The notes: generated from the sequence alone by a model not told the origin. Shown: positions 1 through 8,571, numbered from the stretch's first letter. The stretch is 64,000 nucleotides of DNA from an uncultured Lachnospiraceae bacterium (GCA_910586755.1 CAJUJM010000024.1:14076-78075), one strand, 5' to 3'. A program made the numbers and translations.

Positions 1-1069
1 CAATTTGAATCAGGCGTTCCTTATAGGGGAGATTCATAATACAGTAACCATCAGAGGAAAGCTGAAACAGGATATTTCTATACTCATCCTGGCCTTTTTG
101 GATAAAACCCAGATACCGCCCTGCATCTGTATAATAATTTGTCTGCCGCTGATCAAAAGCGTACTGGGAAGTAATATCCTGCCTGGTCATGGGTTTTTCT
201 GCCAATAGCTCCATAAGGTTGATAATACGGGGCATACTGTCGGCCTGGGGGAAGGGAATTTCCGGTTCTGGAACCAGAGGAAGGCCGGGAAGCAAACGGG
301 CAATGTCTTCCAGGCGGATACCGGCAGCGATTACATAATTTTTTTGTTTCACCAACCGAAGGGAATTGTAGTTGAAGGGCTGGTCAAATTGATATTGGTA
401 TAGCTGGAAAACACCGTTTGAAAAGATTAAAAATACCGTTTTTACCGGTTTCATTACCCGGCTGCTCCAGACCCGGTAGGGATAATAAAGCTGACGTATT
501 AAAAAATCCTCGGACAGATCCCGCTTTGCTTCAAACAAGGAGAGGAAACGATTTCCCTCATAAGCAGCATCAATTTCAATTTGAGAGTTGGATACAAAAA
601 CCTGACGGCTTCCCCAGGCAGTATCAACAAAAAAACCGAACTGGCCGGAGCTCATGCGCCCGCTGACAGTAGGCAGGATAATGGCTTCCTCCAAAAAATC
701 GTGAAGGATCCCGCAGGCATAGGCGCAGTTCAGGGCAATGGCTTCGCTTACCAGAAACTGAGGACTCAGGCTCTGAAGGGAAAGCGGAACAGAAATGCGC
801 TGTACCTGGCCGGAAGGCGGATCGAATTCTTTGTATGCGGAAAAAGAGGAAATCACATAATCTCCCCGGGTAACAGGAAGGATGGATAAGCCATTTTGAG
901 AAAAGACAGCAGGCAGATTTACTTTATGGTCAAATTTGGTCATCAGCCGCGGTTCACGGAATTCTTTGATTTGACTGGCTGATATGAGAAAATGGCCATT
1001 TTGTCTTATCTCATCCAGAATGCGATATTTTTCAAATAGATTTCCCCATGCCGTATCGTTAAGTCCCAT
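1..1069 (-). CDS. Type II restriction endonuclease-like protein, PD-(D/E)XK fold (3' end outside window)
   Basis: The minus strand is open from an ATG at 1069 to the left edge, giving about 356 visible codons. An in-frame stop lies two codons upstream of the ATG, and AAGGAGG sits about 15 nt before it. The protein carries Asp167 followed by Glu180-Ala-Lys182 (an EAK triad after an EID strand), the usual layout of a PD-(D/E)XK nuclease. The region from about residue 285 looks like a winged helix. The N-terminal third resembles the restriction-enzyme-like DUF6996/6997 families as I remember them. A cognate methyltransferase, if present, lies off the left edge. It is separated from the hydrogenase operon by a hairpin. 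Cleavage specificity cannot be read. Confidence 0.7.
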   Translation of the reverse strand, partial: MGLNDTAWGNLFEKYRILDEIRQNGHFLISASQIKEFREPRLMTKFDHKVNLPAVFSQNGLSILPVTRGDYVISSFSAYKEFDPPSGQVQRISVPLSLQSLSPQFLVSEAIALNCAYACGILHDFLEEAIILPTVSGRMSSGQFGFFVDTAWGSRQVFVSNSQIEIDAAYEGNRFLSLFEAKRDLSEDFLIRQLYYPYRVWSSRVMKPVKTVFLIFSNGVFQLYQYQFDQPFNYNSLRLVKQKNYVIAAGIRLEDIARLLPGLPLVPEPEIPFPQADSMPRIINLMELLAEKPMTRQDITSQYAFDQRQTNYYTDAGRYLGFIQKGQDEYRNILFQLSSDGYCIMNLPYKERLIQI

Positions 1070-1110
1070 AGTTCAGAATCAATACCTCCTTGGTGCATTT
1101 ACAGACAAAT

Positions 1111-1138
1111 CAGGCAGCGCCGTTTAAGCGCTGCCTGA
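1111..1138 (-). terminator. Hairpin terminator after hndD
   Basis: A perfect 10-bp stem (1111-1120 with 1128-1137, arm CAGGCAGCGC) with a 7-nt loop lies just past the hndD stop. On the minus strand it is followed by ATTTGTCTG, a short and weak T-rich tail. It probably ends the hydrogenase operon before the restriction-enzyme gene. Confidence 0.6.
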
Positions 1139-1154
1139 ATCTCTGCCGGGAGCT

Positions 1155-2903
1155 TTAATGCTGATTAATCTCCCTCTTTACATAGGTAGTATGGAGCAGG
1201 TGGTGAGCCAGAGGACTGCCGGGCTTTCCTAAGTAGTTGTCATACAGCTCCTTAATATCCGGATTCTCATGGGACTTGCGAATGGAGTTGGCCTTATCGC
1301 TGTCATAGAGAACCTTTGCCCGCAGTGCGCGGATGTCAGTGGTGTTGCGAACCGGACCAGGCTGCTGGGGCTGGCCGCCGCCGTTTACACAGCCGCCGGG
1401 ACATCCCATGATCTCAATAAAGTGGTAATCTGCCTCGCCGGATTTTACTTTATTTAACAATTCCCGTGCATTGCCTAAGCCGGAAGCAACGGCAACCTTT
1501 ACATCCATACCGGCAACGTGGTAGGTAGCTTCCTTAATGCCCTGGGTTCCGCGAACCTCAACAAAGTCCAGGTTGGGAAGCTCTTCACCGGTTAAGGTTT
1601 CCACTGCGGTACGCAGCGCGGCTTCCATAACGCCTCCCGTAGCGCCAAAGATAACGCCGGCGCCGGTAGAACGTCCCATAGGATCGTCAAAGCTCTCATC
1701 CGGAAGGTCTAAGAAACGGATGCCGGCTTTCTTAATCATTCTGGCCAGTTCTCTGGTGGTCATGGAGTAATCTACATCCGGAACACCGTTGGCAGCCTGA
1801 TCGTCGCGGCCAATCTCAAATTTCTTGGCAGTACAGGGCATTACGCTGACAGAAACAATATCCTTGGCGTCAATGCCAGCCTTGGCAGCATAGTAGGATT
1901 TTACAATAGCCCCGAACATCTGCTGGGGGGACTTACAGGAGGACAGGTTCTCGGTCATATCCGGGAAATAGTGCTCACAGTATTTAATCCATCCCGGAGA
2001 GCAGGAGGTAATCAGGGGCAGCTTGCCGCCGTTTTGAACCCGATCCAAAAATTCGTGTGCCTCTTCCATAATGGTTAAGTCTGCTGAGAAATCAGTGTCA
2101 AATACCTTGTCAAAGCCTAAGCGGCGCAGGGCAGCCGCCATTTTCCCTTCGGTGTTGGTGCCGATGGGAAGGCCGAATTCTTCGCCCAGAGCAGCCCGGA
2201 CTGCCGGAGCAGTCTGTACCACAACATGCTTGGAGGGATCTGCAATGGCAGCGAAAATTTTATCGATATCACTCTTTTCCGTAAGAGCGCCGGTCGGACA
2301 TACTGCGATACACTGTCCGCAGGATACGCAGGAGGTTTCGCCTAAGCCCATCTCAAAAGCAGAACCGATATGGGTATCAAAACCTCTCATGTTGGGGCCG
2401 ATAACGCCGATTCCCTGAACGTTCTCACAGACTGCAGAACAGCGGCGGCACAAAATACACTTGCTGTTGTCGCGGATCATGTGGGCAGCGGAATCATCGA
2501 TACAGGACGGAGTTATTGCGCCGTCGTAATAGCCTTCATCTTCCACACCTAAATTGTGGGCCAGCTCCTGAAGCTCACAGTGTCCGCTGCGGACGCAGGA
2601 TAAGCAGGAACGGTTGTGATTGGACAGTAATAACTGAACGGTTTTCTTTCTGGACTCCAATACCTTGGGGGTGTTGGTCCAGACTTCCATGCCTTCATTA
2701 ATGGGATATACACAGGATGCCACTAAAGAGCGGGCTCCTTTTACTTCTACAACACATACACGGCATGCGCCGATCTCATTGATTTCCTTTAAGAAGCACA
2801 GGGTAGGAATCTCAATGTGGGCAAGTCTTGCAGCTTCCAGGATGGTGGAACCCTTTGGAGCGGAGACTTCTATGCCGTTGATTTTAATCGTAACGTTCTC
2901 CAT
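1155..2903 (-). CDS. hndD: NAD(P)H-linked [FeFe]-hydrogenase catalytic subunit
   Basis: 582 aa, last gene of the operon. Domains in order: plant-type [2Fe-2S] (about residues 1-80, CRVC pair), a His-Cys3 [4Fe-4S] site (H-x3-C-x2-C-x5-C), two ferredoxin-type [4Fe-4S] clusters (CILCRRC and CVSCGQC), then the H-cluster domain and the C-terminal small-subunit-like tail. H-cluster motifs: L1 TSCSPGW, L2 MPCTAKKFE, L3 MGCPGGCVNGGGQ. L1 has Ser where the classical TSCCPxW has its second Cys. It forms or consumes H2, receiving electrons through the HndA/B/C partners. Order and partners match the Desulfovibrio Hnd and Thermotoga Hyd type, some of which bifurcate electrons between NADH and ferredoxin; bifurcation here is inference. 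Start supported by GGGAGG upstream. Confidence 0.95.
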   Translation of the reverse strand: MENVTIKINGIEVSAPKGSTILEAARLAHIEIPTLCFLKEINEIGACRVCVVEVKGARSLVASCVYPINEGMEVWTNTPKVLESRKKTVQLLLSNHNRSCLSCVRSGHCELQELAHNLGVEDEGYYDGAITPSCIDDSAAHMIRDNSKCILCRRCSAVCENVQGIGVIGPNMRGFDTHIGSAFEMGLGETSCVSCGQCIAVCPTGALTEKSDIDKIFAAIADPSKHVVVQTAPAVRAALGEEFGLPIGTNTEGKMAAALRRLGFDKVFDTDFSADLTIMEEAHEFLDRVQNGGKLPLITSCSPGWIKYCEHYFPDMTENLSSCKSPQQMFGAIVKSYYAAKAGIDAKDIVSVSVMPCTAKKFEIGRDDQAANGVPDVDYSMTTRELARMIKKAGIRFLDLPDESFDDPMGRSTGAGVIFGATGGVMEAALRTAVETLTGEELPNLDFVEVRGTQGIKEATYHVAGMDVKVAVASGLGNARELLNKVKSGEADYHFIEIMGCPGGCVNGGGQPQQPGPVRNTTDIRALRAKVLYDSDKANSIRKSHENPDIKELYDNYLGKPGSPLAHHLLHTTYVKREINQH

Positions 2904-2918
2904 ATGTTCTTTCCTCCC

Positions 2919-4709
2919 TTATTTCTTATAGATTGCGCCGAACTTACATTTCTCGATACAAGTTCCGCACTTAATACACTTGTCAGTGTCAATGAAATGC
3001 GGATTCTTAACAGAGCCCACAATGGCGTCTGCGGGACAGTTGCGGGCGCACAAGGTACATCCCTTACACTTGTCACGGTCGATATGGAAGGACAGAAGGG
3101 CCTTGCACACTCCTGCAGGACAGCGTTTTTCTTTGATGTGAGCCTCGTACTCGTCACGGAAATAGCGCAGGGTGGAGAGAACCGGGTTGGGAGCAGTTTG
3201 TCCCAGGCCGCACAGGGCGTTCTCTTTTACATAGTAGCACAGCTCTTCCAGCTTATCCAAATCCTCCAAGGTAGCAGTGCCCTTGGTAACCTTGTCTAAG
3301 ATCTCAAGCATACGCTTGGTACCGATACGGCAGGGGGTACATTTGCCACAGGATTCCTCAACCGTAAATTCCAGGAAGAACTTGGCAATGTCCACCATAC
3401 AGTCATCCTCGTCCATAACAATCAGACCGCCGGAACCCATCATGGATCCGATGGAGATCAGGTTGTCATAGTCAATGGGGATGTCAAAGTGCTCATAAGG
3501 AATACATCCGCCGGAAGGACCGCCGGTCTGAGCCGCCTTAAATTTCTTGCCGCCGGGGATGCCGCCGCCGATTTCCTCAATAACTTCCCGAAGGGTGGTG
3601 CCCATGGGGATTTCAACCAGGCCGGTATTGTGGATCTTGCCGCCCAGTGCAAATACCTTGGTGCCCTTGGACTTTTCCGTACCCATGGAAGCGAACCATT
3701 CCGGACCGTTTAAGATAATCTGAGGAATGTTGGCGTAGGTCTCTACGTTGTTTAAGATAGAGGGCTTGCCGAATAATCCTTTTTGCGCCGGGAACGGAGG
3801 ACGGGGTCTGGGCTCGCCTCTCTTGCCTTCAATGGAAGTCATGAGGGCAGTTTCCTCACCGCAGACAAATGCACCTGCGCCCAGACGTAAATCAATATCA
3901 AAATCAAAACCGGTATCAAAAATATTCTTGCCAAGAAGACCGAACTCTCTGGCCTGGCCGATGGCAATGCGGAGACGTTCAACAGCAATGGGGTACTCTG
4001 CACGGACATATATGTAGCCCTGGTTCGCGCCAATAGCGTAACCGGCAATGGCCATAGCCTCCAATACGGCGTGGGGATCGCCTTCCAATACAGAACGATC
4101 CATAAATGCGCCGGGATCGCCCTCGTCGGCGTTACAGCACACATACTTCTGATCTGCGTCATTCTGACGGGCTAATTTCCACTTTAAACCGGTGGGGAAG
4201 CCAGCGCCGCCGCGGCCTCTTAAACCGCTGTCTAACAGGAGTTTTATAACCTCGTCGGGAGTCATCTCGGTAAGAACCTTGCCCAGGGCCTCGTAGCCGC
4301 CGGTACCGATATATTCCTCAATAACCTCCGGGTTAATGATACCGCAGTTGCGAAGTGCAATACGGTGCTGCTTCTTGTAGAAGTCGGTGTCTACCAGAGC
4401 TTTAATCTTACCTGTGGGGCTAACGGTCTCTTTGTAAAGAAGACGGGTAACCACACGGCCCTTTAACAAATGCTCGGAAACAATCTCCGGAATATCTTCA
4501 ACCTTTACCATAGAGTAGAAAGTTGCGTCCGGATAAATAATCATAATGGGACCAAGGGCGCAGAGGCCGTGGCAACCGGTCTGAACTACGGAAACTTCCT
4601 CGGCCAGGCCGTTTTTCTCAATCTCGGACTTTAAAGTGTCCATAATCTGCTGGCTGCCAGAGGAAGTACATCCGGTGCCGCCGCAGACTAAAACGTGTGA
4701 ACGATACAT
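2919..4709 (-). CDS. hndC: Hydrogenase diaphorase subunit, NuoF-like
   Basis: 596 aa, the flavin subunit that exchanges electrons with NAD(P)H. Residues 1-110 form a thioredoxin-like [2Fe-2S] domain (Cys9, Cys14 and the CHGLC pair). Then come the FMN motif GRGGAGFPTG, the NADH-site motif CNADEGDPGAF, an SLBB-like stretch, and the [4Fe-4S] motif SCGKCTPCR typical of NuoF. The C-terminus adds two ferredoxin-type clusters (CKGCTLC and CIKCGTC), as in HydB of trimeric hydrogenases and unlike plain NuoF. It sits 15 nt upstream of hndD. AGGAAG precedes the ATG. Confidence 0.95.
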   Translation of the reverse strand: MYRSHVLVCGGTGCTSSGSQQIMDTLKSEIEKNGLAEEVSVVQTGCHGLCALGPIMIIYPDATFYSMVKVEDIPEIVSEHLLKGRVVTRLLYKETVSPTGKIKALVDTDFYKKQHRIALRNCGIINPEVIEEYIGTGGYEALGKVLTEMTPDEVIKLLLDSGLRGRGGAGFPTGLKWKLARQNDADQKYVCCNADEGDPGAFMDRSVLEGDPHAVLEAMAIAGYAIGANQGYIYVRAEYPIAVERLRIAIGQAREFGLLGKNIFDTGFDFDIDLRLGAGAFVCGEETALMTSIEGKRGEPRPRPPFPAQKGLFGKPSILNNVETYANIPQIILNGPEWFASMGTEKSKGTKVFALGGKIHNTGLVEIPMGTTLREVIEEIGGGIPGGKKFKAAQTGGPSGGCIPYEHFDIPIDYDNLISIGSMMGSGGLIVMDEDDCMVDIAKFFLEFTVEESCGKCTPCRIGTKRMLEILDKVTKGTATLEDLDKLEELCYYVKENALCGLGQTAPNPVLSTLRYFRDEYEAHIKEKRCPAGVCKALLSFHIDRDKCKGCTLCARNCPADAIVGSVKNPHFIDTDKCIKCGTCIEKCKFGAIYKK

Positions 4710-4724
4710 TCTGCTTCCTCCTTA

Positions 4725-5102
4725 TTATTTAATGTCAGCTCCATTCAAGGTGTAATCCTCAACCACGTGGCCGCCGATTAAATGGCGCTCCACAACCTCT
4801 AAGGCCTTTTCCGGATTCATCTTGATGTAGGTGATTTTATCTTTGCCGGGTTCCGTTACCTCTACGATAGGCTCGTACTGGCAGAGCCCGATGCAGCCGG
4901 TCTGGGTGACTGCAACCTTATCGGTGAGCCCCTTTTCCTGAACGGCATTGGCAAGGGTGGTGAGCACGGGTCTGGCGCCGCTGGCGATGCCGCAGGTTGC
5001 CATACCAACTACTACGCGGATATGGTTGTGGTCCTCAGCCCGCATGCCTACCTGGCTCTGAACCCTTTCGCGAATAGCTTTTAATTCAGCAAGGCTTTTC
5101 AT
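4725..5102 (-). CDS. hndB: [2Fe-2S] ferredoxin-like hydrogenase subunit
   Basis: 125 aa, a thioredoxin-like (2Fe-2S) ferredoxin domain with the four expected cysteines (ATCGIA and TGCIGLC plus neighbours), related to the N-terminus of HndC. In Hnd-type operons this small protein lies between the NuoE-like and NuoF-like genes, as here, and is presumed to carry electrons inside the complex. GGAGGATT precedes the ATG. The exact electron path is inferred from family order. Confidence 0.9.
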   Translation of the reverse strand: MKSLAELKAIRERVQSQVGMRAEDHNHIRVVVGMATCGIASGARPVLTTLANAVQEKGLTDKVAVTQTGCIGLCQYEPIVEVTEPGKDKITYIKMNPEKALEVVERHLIGGHVVEDYTLNGADIK

Positions 5103-5126
5103 AGTAATCCTCCAATCTGTGGACGG

Positions 5127-5684
5127 TCAGAGTAAGTTTCCGCCGTCTACCTCTTGTTTGTTTTCAGTCAGATATTCCATAATGTACTGAGATACTTCCG
5201 GGGTATCAAAAGGAACATCCCCCAGAATCTCCCGCAATTCTCTGGTGTCCAATGTAAAGGATGCGGCGTCATACCGGTAAGTATAGACGAAATCCGTATC
5301 CGGATGATAGACAATCAAGGTATGGATGGTGCCGGACATATCTCCCAGAGGCATCCGATCAATATGGGACAGTCCAAACACCGCTGTAACAGTAGTGCCT
5401 GCGCCTGGCGCGGAGGTAATGGTAAAGGTTCCGCCGGTGCTTTCCGCTGCATATTTATAAAACGGGATGCCGAGACCAACCTTGCGGGTGGTTCTGGTAG
5501 TAAAAAAAGGGTCTGTAACGCTGGCAACCTGCTCCGGGCTCATGCCGCAGCCATCGTCGGCAATGGTGATGGTTAATGTGTCTTTGGCCGTGTCGGCGGC
5601 CACTGTGATTTCCACCAGCTTTGCCCCGGCCCGGGTAGAGTTCTCGGAGACATCCAGAACATTTAAGGAAATTTCTGTCATCAT
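5127..5684 (-). CDS. GHKL-type ATP-binding protein inside the hydrogenase operon
   Basis: 185 aa with a histidine-kinase-like ATPase fold: an N-box asparagine near the start (NVLDVSENS), a G1 box DDGCGM and a G2 box VGLGIP. There is no phospho-acceptor His domain and no sensor, so it is not a full kinase. The C-terminal 70 residues are specific to this protein. It starts 4 nt after the hndA stop with no strong ribosome site, so it is probably translationally coupled. I recall similar ATPases at this place in other clostridial hydrogenase operons; the role is unknown, perhaps regulatory. Confidence 0.8.
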   Translation of the reverse strand: MMTEISLNVLDVSENSTRAGAKLVEITVAADTAKDTLTITIADDGCGMSPEQVASVTDPFFTTRTTRKVGLGIPFYKYAAESTGGTFTITSAPGAGTTVTAVFGLSHIDRMPLGDMSGTIHTLIVYHPDTDFVYTYRYDAASFTLDTRELREILGDVPFDTPEVSQYIMEYLTENKQEVDGGNLL

Positions 5685-5688
5685 AGGC

Positions 5689-6183
5689 TTAATTATATTT
5701 TGCTAAAATACCCGGGATATCATCGGGAACCAGACGGCCGTAAACCTCATCATTAATCATCATAACCGGGGCCAGGCCGCAGGCGCCTACGCAGCGGCAG
5801 GAATCCAGAGAAAATTTGCCGTCAGGGGTACACTCGCCGTTGGTAATACCTAAAAGCTCTTCCAGTTTGCTGAAAATGTTACCGGAACCTTTTACATAGC
5901 ATGCGGTGCCGAGACATACAGAAATTTTGTATTTACCCTTTGGCTGTAAAGCAAACTGAGCATAAAAGGTAGCCACCCCGTAAACCTTTTCCAGGGGAAT
6001 CCCTGTCTCGTCAGAAATGATAGTCTGGACTTCAATGGGAAGATAGCCATAGATGTCCTGGGCTTTCTGCATAATTGGCATCAGGGCGCCTGGTGTGTCC
6101 CTCAGCTGGGCAATCGCTTCTTTTAAAGCGGCCTCCTGCTCCTTTGTCCCGGAAAATGGGACAGTCGTTTTTTTGCAAGCCAT
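5689..6183 (-). CDS. hndA: Hydrogenase [2Fe-2S] subunit, NuoE-like
   Basis: 164 aa, first gene of the hydrogenase operon. It is a NuoE/HydC-type thioredoxin-like ferredoxin with four cluster cysteines in CLGTAC...(about 36 residues)...CRCVGAC. The N-terminal helical part (LMPIMQKAQDIYGYLP) is typical of the family. It passes electrons between the flavin subunit and the other Fe-S sites. GGAGG lies 7-8 nt before the ATG. The promoter is on the minus strand within the divergent spacer. Confidence 0.93.
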   Translation of the reverse strand: MACKKTTVPFSGTKEQEAALKEAIAQLRDTPGALMPIMQKAQDIYGYLPIEVQTIISDETGIPLEKVYGVATFYAQFALQPKGKYKISVCLGTACYVKGSGNIFSKLEELLGITNGECTPDGKFSLDSCRCVGACGLAPVMMINDEVYGRLVPDDIPGILAKYN

Positions 6184-6220
6184 TATGTAACCTCCTTATC
6201 AAGTTTTTATTCATTTAGCC

Positions 6221-6250
6221 AATATACAATATATCTTAACATAAGGACAA
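6221..6250 (-). promoter_or_regulatory. Candidate promoter of the hydrogenase operon
   Basis: On the minus strand TTGTCC (6250-6245) and TATATT (6226-6221) are separated by 18 nt, a reasonable sigma-A promoter 38 nt upstream of the hndA start. It lies in the divergent spacer shared with the sensor cluster. Confidence 0.45.
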
Positions 6251-6300
6251 TAAAAAATCTACCAAAATTCGCGATTGTAAAAAAATAACAGAGTCGATAT

Positions 6301-6332
6301 TTGTTGATAATTAACAAAAAGAATGGTATTCT
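6301..6332 (+). promoter_or_regulatory. Candidate promoter with Rex-like palindrome for the DRTGG/HydS cluster
   Basis: TTGATA (6304-6309), 17 nt, TATTCT (6327-6332) make a good promoter for the plus-strand cluster. The -35 lies in a palindrome, TTGTT(N7)AACAA at 6301-6317, extended by one T/A on each side. This is close to the Rex consensus TTGTTAAN4TTAACAA but one base short in spacing. A redox repressor site is plausible for a hydrogenase locus; this is inference. Confidence 0.4.
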
Positions 6333-6413
6333 GGAGATAGAGAGTTTCGGTGAGAAGAAAAGCGGCTTTTGTCCGCCAGGGTACTATAGTGTATGAAAGA
6401 AAGGGGATTGAAC

Positions 6414-6761
6414 ATGACAGTAAAAGACGCTAAGGAGATATTAGGGGCAAGAGTCCTGGTAGGGGAGGACCGGCTTGGGGAGGAAGTGAGGAGCGCCTGC
6501 GGCTCAGACATGATGAGCGATGTGCTGGCTTTCTCCAAGGATCACTCTATTTTACTTACAGGGCTGTGTAACCCCCAGGTCATCAGGACTGCAGAGATGC
6601 TTGATATTGTCTGCATTATTTTTGTCCGGGGGAAAAAACCGGACGAGATGACGCTCCAGATGGCAGAAGACAGCGGCCTGGTAGTGCTGGCTACCGGGCA
6701 TCGGATGTTTTCCGCCTGCGGCATGCTATATAAAGCGGGTCTTGGGGGAGGTGCAGTCTGA
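6414..6761 (+). CDS. DRTGG domain protein (first copy)
   Basis: 115 aa from the ATG at 6414, chosen because AAAGGGG lies 7 nt before it; an in-frame ATG at 6393 has no ribosome site. The sequence is a compact alpha/beta domain with a central DRTGG-like region (ILLTGLCNPQV, VCIIFVRGKKP). It pairs with a second DRTGG gene at 8561. DRTGG domains occur next to CBS domains, in phosphotransacetylase N-termini and near [FeFe]-hydrogenase genes; their ligand is unknown. Overlaps the next gene by 1 nt (TGATG). Confidence 0.8.
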   Translation: MTVKDAKEILGARVLVGEDRLGEEVRSACGSDMMSDVLAFSKDHSILLTGLCNPQVIRTAEMLDIVCIIFVRGKKPDEMTLQMAEDSGLVVLATGHRMFSACGMLYKAGLGGGAV

Positions 6762-7183
6762 TGGATGACGCCATTGTATTAAACTACGAGATTTCCGGCG
6801 AGGACTTTACCCGGGCAGGGGAAGCCAGCAGTGATGTGAAAAAGAAATTAAAACAGATGGGAGTGGGACCTGAGGCTATCCGCAAGGTGGCCATTGCCAT
6901 GTACGAGGGGGAAATCAATATGGTAATTCATGCCAATGGAGGCAAGATTACTGTGGAGATTACTCCGGATCAGATTATAATGATTTTAGACGATGTAGGT
7001 CCGGGGATTCCCGATGTGGAATTGGCTATGCAGGCCGGTTATTCCACAGCCCCCGACGAGGTCAGGTCCCTGGGCTTTGGCGCCGGCATGGGCCTGCCTA
7101 ACATGAAAAAATATACAGATACCATGGAAATTGACACCAGAATTGGTGTGGGAACCAAAATTACAATGGTGGTGATGATATAA
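6761..7183 (+). CDS. Anti-sigma-factor-like ATP-binding protein (RsbW/SpoIIAB family)
   Basis: 140 aa, GHKL fold: N-box around AMYEGEINMVIHANG, G1 box DDVGPGIPD, G2 box LGFGAGMGLPNM. Size and motif order match the RsbW/SpoIIAB serine-kinase anti-sigma family rather than sensor histidine kinases. Its start overlaps the previous stop and its stop overlaps the next start, so it is tightly coupled to DRTGG and HydS-like proteins. No sigma factor or anti-anti-sigma gene is in the window, so the target is unknown. Confidence 0.85.
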   Translation: MDDAIVLNYEISGEDFTRAGEASSDVKKKLKQMGVGPEAIRKVAIAMYEGEINMVIHANGGKITVEITPDQIIMILDDVGPGIPDVELAMQAGYSTAPDEVRSLGFGAGMGLPNMKKYTDTMEIDTRIGVGTKITMVVMI

Positions 7184-8571
7184 TGGATAAATTTTACCAT
7201 TCTGTGCGTCTGGACGCGGAGCTGTGTAAAGGGTGCATTAACTGCATCAAGCGGTGCCCCACCGAAGCTATCCGGGTCCGTGGAGGAAAAGCCCAGATCA
7301 ACAGTAAATTCTGCATTGACTGCGGAGAATGTATCCGGGTCTGCCCTCATCATGCGAAGCATGCGGTGTACGATAAGCCGGATGTTTTAAAGCAATATGA
7401 ATATACGGTGGCCCTTCCGGCCCCCGCCTTATACAGCCAGTTTAATAATCTTGACGATGTGAATATCGTGTTAAATGCTTTGCTGCTTATGGGATTTGAC
7501 GATGTGTTTGAGGTCAGCGCGGCAGCAGAGCTGGTCAGCGAGGCCACCAGGGAATATTTATCAGGACACGAGGAATGTCTGCCTATTATCAGTACGGCCT
7601 GCCCGTCGGTAGTCCGCCTGATCCGGGTCCGCTTCCCCAACCTGATTCCCCATATGCTGCCATTAAATCCGCCTGTTGAGGTGGCGGCGACTCTGGCAGT
7701 GAAAAAGGCTATGAAAGTAACCGGACTTCCCAGAGAAAAGATCGGGATCATCTTTATTTCCCCCTGCCCGTCCAAGGTAACCTATATCAAGGCGCCTCTG
7801 GGAACGGAAAAGAGCCAGGTGGATCACGTTCTGGCCATTAAGGATGTCTATCCTCAGCTTCTATCCCGGATGAAAGCGGTAAAAGACGATTATCTGGAGA
7901 TTGGCACGGCGGGAAAGATTGGCATTAGCTGGGGCCGATCCGGCGGCGAGGCCAGCGGCCTGTTTACAGAAAATTATCTGGCGGCCGACGGTATCGAAAA
8001 TGTTATCCGTGTGTTGGAAGATCTGGAAGACCAAAAGTTCATCAACCTGCGGTTTGTAGAATTAAACGCCTGCCCCGGGGGGTGCGTGGGCGGCGTTTTA
8101 ACCGTGGAAAATCCTTATGTTGCAGAGGTTAAATTAAAGCGCCTCCGCAAATATATGCCGGTAGCCAGAAGCCATGTGGAGGAAGAAACAGAAACTGTGA
8201 TTCCCTGGACTACCGGGGTACAATATGAGCCGGTATTCCGCCTGGGCAACAATATGATGGAGAGCTTTGCAAGGCTTAATCAGGTGGAACGGCTGTGTAA
8301 AAAGCTTCCCGGACTGGACTGCGGCTCCTGCGGGGCTCCTACCTGTAAAGCTTTGGCTGAGGACATTGTCCGGGGAGAAGCCAAGGAGGCTGATTGTGTC
8401 TACAATTTAAGGGAAAGCCTGCATAATCTTTCAGAGGAAGTAGCGGTATTAGCCGGGGATTTGGCTGATGGACAGCGCATTGGCCAGGAGACTGTTAACC
8501 TGTTAAAGGATTATATCCAGCGCATTTCAGAGGAGATGGCGGTTTTGGATAATCGAGAGGATGAAGAATAA
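7183..8571 (+). CDS. HydS-like [FeFe]-hydrogenase-related sensory Fe-S protein
   Basis: 462 aa. Two N-terminal ferredoxin clusters (CKGCINC, CIDCGEC) precede a hydrogenase large-subunit-like domain with degenerate H-cluster motifs: TACPSVV for L1, SPCPSK for L2, NACPGGCVGG for L3. A C-terminal Fe-S motif (CGSCGAPTC) and a predicted coiled-coil tail follow. Cluster-ligand cysteines are kept but the catalytic proton-relay Cys of L1 is Ala and the L1 Trp is missing. These changes are known for sensory HydS-type proteins. A sensor of H2 or redox state for the divergent hydrogenase is a reasonable inference; no PAS or kinase domain is fused here, so the neighbouring ATPase may transmit the signal. 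Confidence 0.85.
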   Translation: MDKFYHSVRLDAELCKGCINCIKRCPTEAIRVRGGKAQINSKFCIDCGECIRVCPHHAKHAVYDKPDVLKQYEYTVALPAPALYSQFNNLDDVNIVLNALLLMGFDDVFEVSAAAELVSEATREYLSGHEECLPIISTACPSVVRLIRVRFPNLIPHMLPLNPPVEVAATLAVKKAMKVTGLPREKIGIIFISPCPSKVTYIKAPLGTEKSQVDHVLAIKDVYPQLLSRMKAVKDDYLEIGTAGKIGISWGRSGGEASGLFTENYLAADGIENVIRVLEDLEDQKFINLRFVELNACPGGCVGGVLTVENPYVAEVKLKRLRKYMPVARSHVEEETETVIPWTTGVQYEPVFRLGNNMMESFARLNQVERLCKKLPGLDCGSCGAPTCKALAEDIVRGEAKEADCVYNLRESLHNLSEEVAVLAGDLADGQRIGQETVNLLKDYIQRISEEMAVLDNREDEE

